NCBI GenBank assembly: GCA_002104895.1
Contig: MCFG01000231.1
Span: 30,001 to 70,000 of the forward strand
From: Anaeromyces robustus
Taxonomy: Eukaryota; Neocallimastigomycota; Neocallimastigomycetes; Neocallimastigales; Neocallimastigaceae
DNA length: 40,000 nucleotides
Reading direction: 5' to 3'
Of the stretch, positions 13,171-23,165 are shown piece after piece. The translations under genes and the position numbers were made by a program. The notes beneath the pieces are model-generated. The model saw only the letters and a program-made list of their open reading frames with translations. It searched no databases and was not told the DNA's origin. Each line of letters opens with the position of its first letter. Positions within the stretch are counted from its first letter, which is position 1.

Positions 13171-13569
13171 CAATTGTTTTTAACACAAATTATGAAAGCC
13201 ACATTATGAAATAAAAAATATATAATTTAAAAAAATAAAATAAAAAATAAAATAAAAAATATATATAAATAAATGAATAGAAAACAAACAAATAAATAAA
13301 TATTTCTTTTTTATTAATTACATAATTACTAAAAAAAAAAGAAAAAAAATAAAAATTCATTATAAAATTAAATATATTGATTTTATTTTTTTGATAAATG
13401 AATAATAATAAATAAAATAATAGATAGTAAATAATATAACAATATTATATATATATATATTTTTTATTAAAAATAAATGATAATAAATAATAAATAAAAA
13501 AGCAATAATATAAACTTTAGACACTTAAAAATTAAATATATTTATTAAATTTTTTTTGATTTGAAAAAT

Positions 13570-14110
13570 TTTTAATATAAAATGGAAAAAAAAAATTTAA
13601 AAGCCTAAAATTCGAACCTTATTAAAAATGGTTATAATAAAAATGATATAGTTGAATTATGATTTAATTGTTTATTTGATTTAAATAATGAATATGATCA
13701 CTAAAATTATAAATTATAATTAATTTATTGTCAAAATTATTCTAAAAATATAAATCTAATTCAATAGTGATAATTAAAAAATTTTAATTATCATTGAATT
13801 GAGTTAGTTTGAAAAATATTAATATATTTATTAATAAATAATAATATTATTATTTTAAATAAAAAAAGAATATTAAATATTATTAAATAAAAAATATTAA
13901 TTAAAAAAAATATTCAAAAAATATTCAAAAAATATTCAAAAAATATTCAAAAATATTCAATATCATTAAAATAATAACAAAAAGAATATTAAATATTATT
14001 AAATAAAAAAATAAAAAAAATTATTAAATAATTTTATTATTTTATTTATTTATATATTATATTTTTATTTATTTAATTATTTATATAATTAAATAAATAA
14101 AAACAAAATA
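13570..14110 (+). repeat. dispersed duplication block D4, copy 1
   Basis: Matches 22590-23165 in inverted orientation. Shared marks are TTTAATATAAAATGGA, AATTCGA, AATTCAATAGTGATAATTAA and ATTGAGTTAGTTTGAAAAAT. Non-coding. Confidence 0.88.
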
Positions 14111-15616
14111 TATTATAGAATTACTTTAGTAATATTTATTAGTAATAAATAAAAAAAAAATAAATAAAAAAATAAATAAATATAATAAATAAATATAATA
14201 AATAAATAAATAAATAAATATCAAAAATTATTTCTATTTAAATATTAATATAAATATATTTATATAAATTTATGTTACATTGATATATAAATACATCTAA
14301 ATTTTATTACTAATTACTAATTAATGTTTTATACTTCCATTATATATTATCTATATGAATATTTTTATTGATTATATTTTATTTCTTATTTAGTTTTAAA
14401 GAAAAATAAAAGATGATTCTATTCATCTAAGAATTAAAATATTATATTCAAATAATTAATTATTACAACAATATTAAAATTTTCTATGTTAATTAATTTT
14501 ATATTATAATATAATCTTTTTATTAATTTCATAAAAATCATAATTTTAAAAATAATTATTATATTAAAAAATGATTATGGAAGAATAATATATATATTAA
14601 TAATTCAAAAATATGATCGCTGATGTTAATAAAAAAGTTAAAAAAAAGTTTCATCTTTACTAGCGTTCCATTAACTATTCCATGTGATATCATTCATTTA
14701 ATATGATACTCTTTTTGGTTGCAGCTGGTTTATCGTAATGTATTATATATTTAATATTTTATTATGATTCATTACAATACAATTAATAATTATGCGAATA
14801 GGTCTCTCTATATATTCTAAATATTCATTATAAAAATTATTATTTTCATTAAAATAAAGTTAAGTTAAATAAACAAATAAATATAAATAGAATATATTAT
14901 ATTTAATATGATATAATATATATAATAATATCATCTAATATATTAATAAACATTAGAAATACAAAATAATGTATATAAATATATATAAATTTAATATAAA
15001 ATAGAATAATATAAATTATTATTATCATATATAAATTTAATATTGAATAATTTTTAATTAATCTAATATAACATAGTAAAATAGGATGCTTCACCTATTG
15101 ATCAATTTTACAATAATAAATAAAATCTTGTGCTTAATGCGGTCAACAATAAAAATTTTAGATATTTATTTAATTTGTTTCTTTTTTTTAGAAAAAAAAA
15201 AAAAAAACAAAAAAAAAAATTTATGTATAAAAATATTTTGTATTGGTATTTTAAATTAATTATTTAAATTAAAAGTTTATAAAAATTTTTTTATTTTTTT
15301 TTAATATAATATGTATGAATTTTATAGTTAAAAAATATTTAGAATAGGATTATAATAAAATAGAATAATAAAATAGAATAGAATTATAATAAATAGAATT
15401 ATAAAGAAATAAAACAAAATAAAATAAGATACAAAAAAAATATAACAAAAAATTTTTAATAAAAACTTTACAAGTTAATAAAAATTCAATGCAATCAATA
15501 TGATTTTTCATTTATTAATTTATATTCAAAATACATAATAAAATATTAAAACATTCTTTATATAAATGTATTCTTTATATTTATAAAAAAATAATATTTT
15601 TACATCCTTGAAAAAG

Positions 15617-15624
15617 TATAAAAG
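15617..15624 (+). promoter_or_regulatory. TATA box of secreted peptide gene 1
   Basis: TATAAAAG about 105 bp upstream of the ATG at 15722, in a less monotonous stretch. The spacing allows a short leader. Confidence 0.55.
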
Positions 15625-15721
15625 GAAAGAAATTTATTCACATAATTTATAAATCAAAACTTATTATTTTTTAATAATAATAAAAAAGTAAATTTAAGAA
15701 AAAAAAATTAACCATAAAAAA

Positions 15722-15940
15722 ATGCATTACAATACCGGATTGCTTTTATATTTATTAGTTGCAGTACTTCTTTTTGGAGCTTCCATAGCTGTACCAAATG
15801 GTTATAGTTGTTATATTCCAAATAAAGAGTATGGTGTATGTCAAAACTACAAAGGTGGTTGTATACCTGGTTGTGTAAAATCCAAGAATCCTGCACTTAA
15901 TGCTCAATGTGATGATGGTTACTGTTGTATAGAAGATTAA
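15722..15940 (+). CDS. small secreted cysteine-rich peptide with beta-defensin-like spacing
   Basis: A 72-residue protein with a clear signal peptide (hydrophobic core about residues 7-20, likely cleavage after the Ala at 20 or 23) and a mature chain of about 49 residues. Cysteines are at 30, 40, 47, 51, 63, 68 and 69. The last six follow C-x6-C-x3-C-x11-C-x4-CC, with a Gly two positions before the second of the six (CQNYKGGC). That is the spacing of beta-defensin and big-defensin domains; the extra Cys30 leaves an odd number. Codon use and base composition are far less AT-rich than the flanks, there is a TATA box, and the single exon ends with TAA, all supporting a real gene. Function is unknown: antimicrobial, toxin-like, or a wall/secretory structural peptide are all possible. 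I do not claim homology to animal defensins. Confidence 0.8.
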   Translation: MHYNTGLLLYLLVAVLLFGASIAVPNGYSCYIPNKEYGVCQNYKGGCIPGCVKSKNPALNAQCDDGYCCIED

Positions 15941-16647
15941 AAAAAATAAAAAAATTAAAAGTTAAAAAAAGTGAGAAATAATAAAAATGTTATAATTTAG
16001 AACATTTTTATGGAAAAAAATATAGAAGTAATAGTCAATAAAAAATAAAGAATTAAAAAAAATAAAGAATTAAAAAAAAAATAAAGAATTAAAAAAAAAG
16101 TATTAAAAAAAAAAATAAAAAATTAAAAAAAAATAAAGAATTAAAAAATAATAAAGAATTAAAAAAAAATAAAGAATTAAAGAAATATATATATATATAT
16201 ATATATAATATATATTAAAAGTTTATAATAATTTTTATTTGTGTTTGTGTTTACTTAAAGAGTCAATAATTTAGATTTTATAAATTGTATTAATTTAATA
16301 TATTTTGTGATAAAGAGTTTACAAAAATAAAAATTTTATTATACACATGATTTTTTATGTTATCAATATATTTTAAAAAATACAAATTTCAAATATATTT
16401 AATTCATTTTATAATATTATTAACGGTTATTGTTGAATATGAGTATATTAGTAATTATTGTTTATTAATAATTTAGTAATAAATATGAGACAGAAATATT
16501 ATAAAAAATATTATCAGATATCTGAATTTTTAATTAAATTAATGTAAACCCCTAAATCAGTCAAAGCTAAATTGTATAAAGTAAGTAATTTTTTTTTTTT
16601 TTAAGACTTGGTATAAATTTATTTTTATTTAAAATTATTGAATTTGT
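15941..16647. other. 3' flank of secreted peptide gene 1
   Basis: Non-coding. It includes about eight degenerate ~17-bp units of the form AATAAAGAATTAAAAAA at 16040-16180 followed by an AT dinucleotide tract. No other feature is recognised. Confidence 0.7.
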
Positions 16648-16720
16648 TGCATTTCGCAATATGATATGGGATCCATAGTAAATTTTTGTATTGAGGCGCA
16701 TAAAAAATAAATTAAAAATT
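16648..16720 (+). repeat. GGCGCAT-type dispersed repeat, copy 2
   Basis: GTTGCATTTCGCAATATGATATGGG, then ATCCATAGTAAATTTTTG, then TTGAGGCGCATAAAA. Very close to 13104-13170, but the first GGCGCAT is mutated to GGATCCAT. Confidence 0.85.
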
Positions 16721-16740
16721 GAATTTTTTTAATTTATAAT

Positions 16741-17800
16741 TGTCAAAATTAATAATTAATTATTCATATATAATTTCTAAAATTGCTATTTAGAGTCAAA
16801 ATTTATTTACTAAAAAAATAAAAAAAAAAACATGTAATTAATTCTATAATATTTTTATAATAATTAAAATTTGATAAATTAAAAACATTCTTTTTTGCTG
16901 TATATAATAATAAATGGATTATTTACTTTAAAATTTTGGTTACAAATAATTAATATAATGCATGGACAAATTATATTAAATTTATCATGTCATTATATAT
17001 TAATTTTTAAATTAAAAAAAAGTTTTTTATATAGTATTATTAAAGAAATATTACAATGAATTGTTATTAAACGTTATTATTTTTTTAGTTATTAAACGTT
17101 ATTATTTTTTTAGTATTTTATTGAGATTATTATTTTAGTATTTTATTAAGATTTATAGTAATATCTAAAAATATAATAAATAATAAATAAATAATAAATA
17201 ATAATAATAATAAATAATAAATAATAAATAATAAATAATAAATAATAAATAATAAATAATAAATAATAAATAATAAATAATAAATAATAAATAATTAATA
17301 ATAAATAAATAAATAATAATAGAGAAGGATATTAAGGTATTCATATGTACAATATAATGCAAAGCGGCAATCTATCTAAATTGATGAATCATTATAATAG
17401 ATAAATTAATTGTCAATAATTAATTATTCATATATAATTTCTAAAATTGCTATTTAGAGTCAAAATTTATTTACTAAAAAAATAAAAAAAAACATGTAAT
17501 TAATTCTATAATATTTTTTTAATAATTAAAATTTGATAAAAAAAAACATTCTTTTTCGCTGTATATAATAATAAATGGATTATTTACTTTAAAATTTTGG
17601 TTACAAATAATTAAATGGGAAAATTATATTAAATTTGTCATGTCATTATATTAATTCTAAATTAAGAACATTCTTTTATTCTGTATATAATAAATAATGG
17701 ATTATTTACTTTAAAATTTTGGTTACAAATAATTAATATAATGCATGGACAAATTATATTATATTTGTCATGCATTATATTAATTTTAAATTAAAAAAAT
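16741..17800 (+). repeat. ~280-bp direct repeat present 2.5 times
   Basis: Copy a (about 16741-17022) and copy b (about 17411-17663) share the whole unit, from TAATTAATTATTCATATATAATTTC to ATTATATTAAATTTGTCATG. Copy c (about 17664-17800) repeats only the 3' half, starting at ACATTCTTTTATTCTGTATA and directly abutting copy b. Shared marks are GCTATTTAGAGTCAAAATTT, AATGGATTATTTACTTTAAA and ATGCATGGACAAATTATATT. No ORF spans it. Confidence 0.92.
17164..17315. repeat. (AATAAAT)n heptanucleotide microsatellite
   Basis: A run of AATAAAT units with AAT interruptions between repeat copies a and b. It makes a spurious Tyr/Leu-rich frame on the other strand. Confidence 0.95.
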
Positions 17801-18103
17801 TTTTTTAATATTAATATTTACTATTAAATTTTTCATTCAATATTCAATGTGTATTATAATTCTTTATTATTTATTTATTTTTTTCATTTTTCATTTCATT
17901 CTTTTTTTTTTTGTTTTTATTTTTGTATTTTTGTTTATATTATATAAATGTTTTTTTTTGTTTTATTTCATATTCCATTTTTTAGTCGTATGGAAATTAG
18001 TATTTTCATATTTCTTTATAAATGTATATTAAAAAGAAAGATATTTTTATTTGTTGTATAAAATTATAAAAAAAAAAGTTTCCTCCTTTTATGGAATTAT
18101 ATA

Positions 18104-18260
18104 ATGTCTTTTGATTACCCTAGGATTGTTTTACTGTTCGCATTAATGTTGCTATTCGGTTTTAAGGAAGTTGTAGTAGTTGTTGCAATATTTATAATAA
18201 TCGTTGTTTTTTGTCATCTTTTATTACATTCTTGAAAATATAATTTATCTCGGTATAAAA
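18104..18260 (+). pseudogene. possible broken small secreted cysteine-rich peptide gene
   Basis: An ATG at 18104 opens a 43-codon frame whose first ~19 residues resemble a signal peptide (MSFDYPRIVLLFALMLLFG). After that the frame reads only hydrophobic residues. In the frame one base back, starting at 18166, the same DNA reads GSCSSCCNIYNNRC and continues to a TAA near 18241. The region is markedly less AT-rich than its flanks and sits midway between two intact secreted cysteine-rich genes. The simplest inference is a frameshifted relative, but it is short and could be chance. Confidence 0.3.
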
Positions 18261-18429
18261 ATATAAAGAATTATTATTATTAAAATCCTTTCATCAGTTG
18301 AATTAGGCATGTTTAATTAATTAATAATTACCAATAATAACAGTATCAGATACATTTTAATAGTAATTAAAGCATCATCACTATTTTTGATATAATAATA
18401 ATACTAATATTTTCCATATACCATTTCTA

Positions 18430-18490
18430 GGTTCTGGAATTTTCTATAAATAATTAGGATTATCCAAATTACCTTTAATTATTTTGATTA
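18430..18490 (-). other. possible decayed coding segment
   Basis: Read on the minus strand, this stretch gives GNLDNPNYL, a stop, then KIPEPRNGIW, which is more protein-like than the AT-rich surroundings. No longer frame and no family is recognised, so it is only a hint of a relic. Confidence 0.2.
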
Positions 18491-18570
18491 ATATATTAAA
18501 ATATAAGTAATGAAAATTTTTTTTTTTGATTGAAAATATTTTTTAATGCATAGTAACTAAAAAAATAAGT

Positions 18571-18686
18571 AACAAAATGAAATAATAACAAAATGAAATA
18601 ATAACAAAATGAAATAATAACAAAATGAAATGAAATAGTAACAAAATGAAATAATATCAAAATGAAATAATAACAAAATGAAATAA
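18571..18686 (+). repeat. tandem 16-bp repeat AACAAAATGAAATAAT
   Basis: About seven units, some shortened or with a single-base change. The region from here to 19500 shows no supportable gene. Confidence 0.93.
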
Positions 18687-19523
18687 AGAATAATAATTTA
18701 TATCAAATAATTTTATTAAAACCATTTTAAATATCAATATTTAATTTAAAAATATAAATCTTATTAGTTAATGATAAATATCTTTTAATATAAATAATAT
18801 TAAAATAACATAACAATATTAAGAAAAACAAGAAATATTTTATATTAAATGAAAAAATTGTATTATTTAAAATATTATATTGTATTGATTTTATGGTTAT
18901 TTAAATTACTATTTTTTTATATTGATTTTCCAATTTTCCAATTATTGATTGTATTAATTATTTATTATATTATATATCATATTAATTATGATTACATTAG
19001 CTACATTAAATTTATTTTAATATTTTATTTTAAAATATAATAATTTTGTTTTATGATAATTTTTTAACAAGAATTGTTAATCTTGTGCGATATGGTCAAC
19101 AATATTTATTTAATACTATAAATATTAATATTGAACATAAAAAGTTTTTAAATTTTTATTAAATCCCTGAACCTTCAACAAAATAAAATAATGAATTAAA
19201 TTTAACAATTGAATAAAAATTAATTAAAATTATTAATTATAGAATTATTTTCTGTATATAAATCCGTTTATTGACAATTGTAATTATTTGTAATCCATAA
19301 TTATATAACAAGTTTAAATTGTATATTAAAAATAATATGTGATATGTGATTTATATATACACTCTATTTATTTTATTTATTATTAATATCTTTTAATATA
19401 AAGATAATAATAATATTTAATAATTAGTCATAATTACTTTGACAATTGTTCTCTAATTTATGTTATTAATAATTAATAAGTTAAATATTGCTAAAAAAGG
19501 AATACTTGAGGTAATACTGACAC

Positions 19524-19532
19524 TATAAAAAA
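19524..19532 (+). promoter_or_regulatory. TATA box of secreted peptide gene 2
   Basis: TATAAAAAA about 125 bp upstream of the ATG at 19650, followed by GGGTTGAAACGAC in a locally GC-richer stretch. The placement is similar to that of secreted peptide gene 1. Confidence 0.5.
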
Positions 19533-19592
19533 GGGTTGAAACGACTAAAATCAAAAAACAACTTTAGAGAAATTATATTTATAATTTCATTA

Positions 19593-19640
19593 TTATATAC
19601 GATTGCTTAATATATATTATATACGATTGCTTAATATATA
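19593..19640 (+). repeat. exact 24-bp tandem duplication in the 5' leader
   Basis: Two identical adjacent 24-bp units (19593-19616 and 19617-19640) with core TATACGATTGCTTAATATATA. They end 9 bp before the ATG of the cysteine-rich gene, so they lie in its 5' UTR or core promoter. Confidence 0.95.
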
Positions 19641-19649
19641 TAATTCGCC

Positions 19650-19874
19650 ATGTACCAATTTAACATCTATTCTCTTTTAATGCTATTAGTCTGTCTTTTG
19701 ATGATTAACCGTGTAAACGCTGTTGGATATCAATTACAATGTTTAGATGATGACGATAATTTGTTGGCAACAGATGGATGTTATAGTGAAGCAGTTTGTA
19801 TATATAAGATGACATATAATAAAGGTTGTAAAGACTATCCATCAGCAAGATGTGTAAAGAGTTATTCATGCTAA
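19650..19874 (+). CDS. small secreted six-cysteine peptide
   Basis: A 74-residue protein. A signal peptide (hydrophobic core about 8-20) ends in RVNA, so cleavage is likely after residue 24. The mature chain is about 50 residues with six cysteines at 31, 44, 50, 60, 68 and 74, the last being the C-terminal residue (C-x12-C-x5-C-x9-C-x7-C-x5-C). An acidic DDDD run follows the first cysteine. Six cysteines allow three disulphides. I recognise no family, and the spacing differs from the peptide at 15722. A single exon, TATA box and non-AT-extreme codons support a real gene. Likely extracellular; an antimicrobial, effector-like or matrix role is possible but unproven. Confidence 0.75.
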   Translation: MYQFNIYSLLMLLVCLLMINRVNAVGYQLQCLDDDDNLLATDGCYSEAVCIYKMTYNKGCKDYPSARCVKSYSC

Positions 19875-20751
19875 AAAAATTACATTAAATAAAATAAATT
19901 AAAGTAAAATAAAAAAAAATAAAATAAAAAATAAAATAAAAATAAAATATAAAAATAAAATAAATAAAATAAAGTAATAAAATAAAATAAAAAAATAAAA
20001 TGAAATAAGGATAATGAAGTAAGGATAATGAAATAAAATCGCACTATAAAATTAAAATATTTCAAAATTGATTTAATATATAAATCTTAAATCAATTTCA
20101 AATAAAAAAAGTATTTTAATGAAAATATTTCATAATCCAAATCAAAAAAAAACAATAATCTCACAATAAATGCTCTAAAATTTCGTAATATGAAATTCTT
20201 ACTATATCAAATTATATGTTCAGAAAACTCTAAGTATTTCTGAACGATTATAATTTTATAAATCAAAGATAATAATCCGATCTTATAATAATTAATGTAT
20301 GTTAATGTTTTATAAGAAATAAACAATTATTTATATTAATCTTAGTTATAATTTATAAAATTTTAATGATAGATATATTGTAAATAATTACAAATTATGA
20401 AAATGTAAATAAGTGAGTAAATTGTTTATTTATACAAAAATGTATACTAAGTATACAATTATACAAATAATAAAGTTTAATAAAGAAATTTTTATAAAAA
20501 AAAGTTATTAAAATTTGTCTGAAACGTAATTTGAGCTTATTATTTTTTATTCTTTACTATTTATTTTATTATATTAATTATTTATTATATAATGTATATT
20601 ATATTATTTTTACTATACTTTTATAAATTCCTATTATATACTATTCTTTTAAAATATATAGAAAAAATTATTTTATTATCAAAAAAAAAAAAAAAAACAT
20701 ATTTTATGATGATAAAATTTCAATTTTTTTATATATAATTTATAACTTCAT
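19875..20751. other. AT-rich intergenic region
   Basis: Begins with AAATA/AAAATAAAATA-rich low-complexity sequence (19890-20040). Nothing else is recognised. Confidence 0.6.
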
Positions 20752-20930
20752 GTTTAATGTTCTCCTTGATGATGGGTATGATCCATTAGATAAACTGGAA
20801 GATGCAGATCAGAGATAATGATATGATCAACTTTTCATAGGGTCATTCGAGTCACCTGATCCATATATTGTGGGGCTAGAAATGGTGTTATATTTAACTG
20901 AATTGGAGAAGCTAGAAGTATGAAGATTTA
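20752..20930 (+). pseudogene. LINE 3'-end relic, copy A (internally deleted)
   Basis: Reads VLLDDGYDPLDKLEDADQR then SFESPDPYIVGLE before stops, matching NVFLDERYAFNKLKDVDQR and SSKSSDPFILGL in copy B (21990-22110). Both copies end in the same GAGAAGCTAGAAGTAT. The central ~140 bp of copy B are missing here. It is a dead fragment of the same non-LTR element family, same strand. Confidence 0.75.
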
Positions 20931-21119
20931 ACTAAGTTTTCATAATTCTAACTTATATTTTTATAATAAAAAGATGTCTTTATTTTTCGTGTTTATTTGA
21001 TATTAATTTTTCTCAATTGAATATTTGTAATAAATTATTTTTTTTCATTTATAATATATTATTACTCATATTTTTATTTACATCCATATATTATATTTTT
21101 ATACTATTTTTATGTAATT

Positions 21120-21430
21120 TTCTAAAAAAGTATCCCGAGCAGGGATGTACTCGATTTATGTAATAAATCGCTTGTAAGGGGAATTAACTTTAAGAGAAAG
21201 TTAGAACCATAGTACTAGTGCGAAAAAGTGGTAAAACTAATATATTTTTATTGAGAAACCAGAAAGTTATCCTCGTAGGGAAAAAACTCTCTAGAATCAT
21301 TCCTAATATTGGTTACAACTGTCATATTTGTACTTTACTCGATTGGGCATTATCCATAATGGTAATGCTTGGTTACTTTTTTCAGTACTACCTCTCTACT
21401 TATTTCTTTTTATCCAAATAATAATTAAAT
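21120..21430 (+). other. GC-enriched unclassified segment before LINE copy B
   Basis: Clearly less AT-rich than the flanks, starting with TATCCCGAGCAGGGATG. A 67-codon frame (21218-21421) reads GKKLSRIIPNIGYNCHIC but matches no family I know. Probably an upstream remnant of the adjacent LINE, or another decayed element. Confidence 0.4.
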
Positions 21431-21479
21431 CAAAAAACTTTTTTAACCTAGAACAGTTTTCCTAGCAAAAATATTCCAA

Positions 21480-22320
21480 TTTTATGAAACCCACTTTATG
21501 AAATACAATCATAATCGCACTCTTAAGTCTAAATTCGAAAATATAAATCAACTCTTAAGTTTACGAACAATTTTTTTAAAACAATTAGTTTCTTTTTATA
21601 AAGTAATTACAATCAAACAATTTTTTTTTCAATTTTATAATTTTTTTATTATTTGCTTCTATTCCTTTAAATCCAGAGTTGGATATCAACAGTCCCATCA
21701 CTGTTCTGAAATTTATGAAACAGTATTATCCATGAAAAATAATAAAGCACCCGGTCTAGCTGAATGGTAAATTTTTCTTTGAAAAATTCCCTACTTTCTG
21801 TCCGTGTTGTGGTGAAAATACTCAAAGTTTTTCACAAATCTTTTAATGCAAAACCTTTGAAGACTATAGAGAATTTATAGTTGGCTTCACCAATGAATTA
21901 TATGCGAAAATTGTAGAAATCAATAGGAACAAATCCCTGGGAATCTCCTTGGATACAGACGAAGATTATGAAGATAATATATATTACTTGATGCTTAACG
22001 TTTTCCTTGATGAGCGTTATGCATTCAATAAACTTAAAGATGTGGATCAAAGACAATAGCATAATCTCCTTTTCAAAGGTTCATCTAAGTCTTCTGATCC
22101 GTTTATTTTGGGACTATCGCTATCTTACCCTTATTATGCCAATCATATACAGATCTTTTTATATTCTTGGCAATTGGTTAATAATTGTAAGATATCTCCG
22201 GGCGATCACAAGGGTGTCGACGTCGAAATGATAAGACAGGGAATTTATTCCGATACGGACGCTTATGCCAGCACCAGTAATGGTGTAACATTTGCTGAAT
22301 GAGAGAAGCTAGAAGTATAA
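21480..22320 (+). pseudogene. decayed non-LTR retrotransposon (LINE), copy B
   Basis: The frame ending at 21770 reads SEIYETVLSMKNNKAPGLAEW, the characteristic N-terminal reverse-transcriptase motif of LINEs (NNKAPG.D in active elements). The frame from about 21777 then reads FCPCCGENTQSFSQIF, a stop and CKTFEDYREF, matching the cysteine-rich zinc-binding tail found after the polymerase in LINE ORF2 proteins. It continues through DQRQ, a second stop, HNLLFKGSS and ISPGDHKGVDVEM to about 22304. The whole polymerase core between the two motifs is absent, and two nonsense codons (near 21844 and 22057) interrupt the tail. The composition is GC-richer than the host background. Shares its 3' end with copy A. 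Confidence 0.8.
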
Positions 22321-22505
22321 ATATTTCGTTCTTTTTTTTTTGAATATTATTCTTTTGATTAATATCTGTAATAAATTTTTTTTTTATTTTTATTATTTTT
22401 TTTTTACATTCATATATATATATATATTTTCTTTACGTAATATATTGTTTTATATTCACATGTATGTATGTATGTAAACTAAAATAATAATGTTGAGAGG
22501 GAGAG

Positions 22506-22585
22506 TTGCATTTCGAAATGGGGCGCATGACAAAGATTTGAAGGTTACATTTCCCAATGTTGTATTTTGCAATGGGGCGCATAAT
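22506..22585 (+). repeat. GGCGCAT-type dispersed repeat, copy 3 (doubled)
   Basis: TTGCATTTCGAAATGGGGCGCAT, then about 45 bp later TTTTGCAATGGGGCGCATAA. It lies between LINE copy B and the duplicated block D4. Bases 22321-22500 are T-rich non-coding sequence with a short (ATGT)n run. Confidence 0.85.
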
Positions 22586-22589
22586 TATA

Positions 22590-23165
22590 TTAATAATTAA
22601 ATAAATAAAAAAATAATATATAAATAAATAATTAATAAAATTATTTAATAATATTTTTTTTTTTTAATTTTTTTATTAAATATTTAATATTCTTTTTTTT
22701 TTTTTAATATTTTAATAACATTGAATATTTTTTATTTAATATTTAATATTTTTGAATATTTTTAAATATTTTTTATTTAATATTTTAATAAAATTTAATA
22801 TTTTTTTTTGTTATTATTTTAATGATATTGAATATTTTTGAATATTTTTATCTAATATTTTAATAATATTTAATATTCTTTTTTATTTAAAATATAATAT
22901 TATTATTTATTAATAAATATATTAATATTTTTCAAACTAACTCAATTCAATGATAATTAAAATTCTTTAATTATCACTATTGAATTAGATTTATATTTTT
23001 AGAATAATTTTGACAATAAATTAATTATAATTTATAATTTTTGTGATCATCTTCATTTGTTATAATTTATATTTATTTAAATCAAATAAACAATTAAACC
23101 ATAATTTAACAATATCATATTAATAAGTCTCGAATTCCAGTTTTTAAATTTTCTTCCATTTTATA
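22590..23165 (-). repeat. duplication block D4, copy 2 (inverted)
   Basis: Reverse complement of 13570-14110 with indels, carrying CAAACTAACTCAATTCAATG and CTATTGAATTAGATTTATAT. It abuts block D1 copy 2 without spacer. Confidence 0.88.

Larger units (their letters stand above)
11611..15616. other. AT-rich gene desert
   Basis: About 4 kb without a supportable gene. It holds the duplication blocks D2, D3 and D4, one GGCGCAT-type repeat (13104-13170), a 12-bp AAAATATTCAAA tandem run near 13905-13965, and short A/T tracts. A segment at about 14660-14740 is less AT-rich than its surroundings but has no intact frame on either strand. Confidence 0.6.

Noticed and set aside
15708-15896. 62-residue frame antisense to the secreted cysteine-rich peptide
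   Set aside because: The plus-strand gene has a signal peptide, ordered cysteines and a TATA box; the antisense frame has none of these.
18571-18686. CRISPR-like regular repeat array
   Set aside because: The units are directly adjacent 16-mers without spacers, in a eukaryotic genome; it is a minisatellite.
18849-19040. 63-residue hydrophobic frame
   Set aside because: Composition equals AT-rich background (Ile, Tyr, Phe, Leu), with no upstream signals or family. Frames at 4855-5046, 14903-15094, 17165-17362, 17847-18032, 19880-20065, 23723-23956 and 36880-37128 were rejected for the same reason.
21218-21421. 67-residue frame as a gene of its own
   Set aside because: No signal or family features; it adjoins a decayed LINE and is better seen as element debris.
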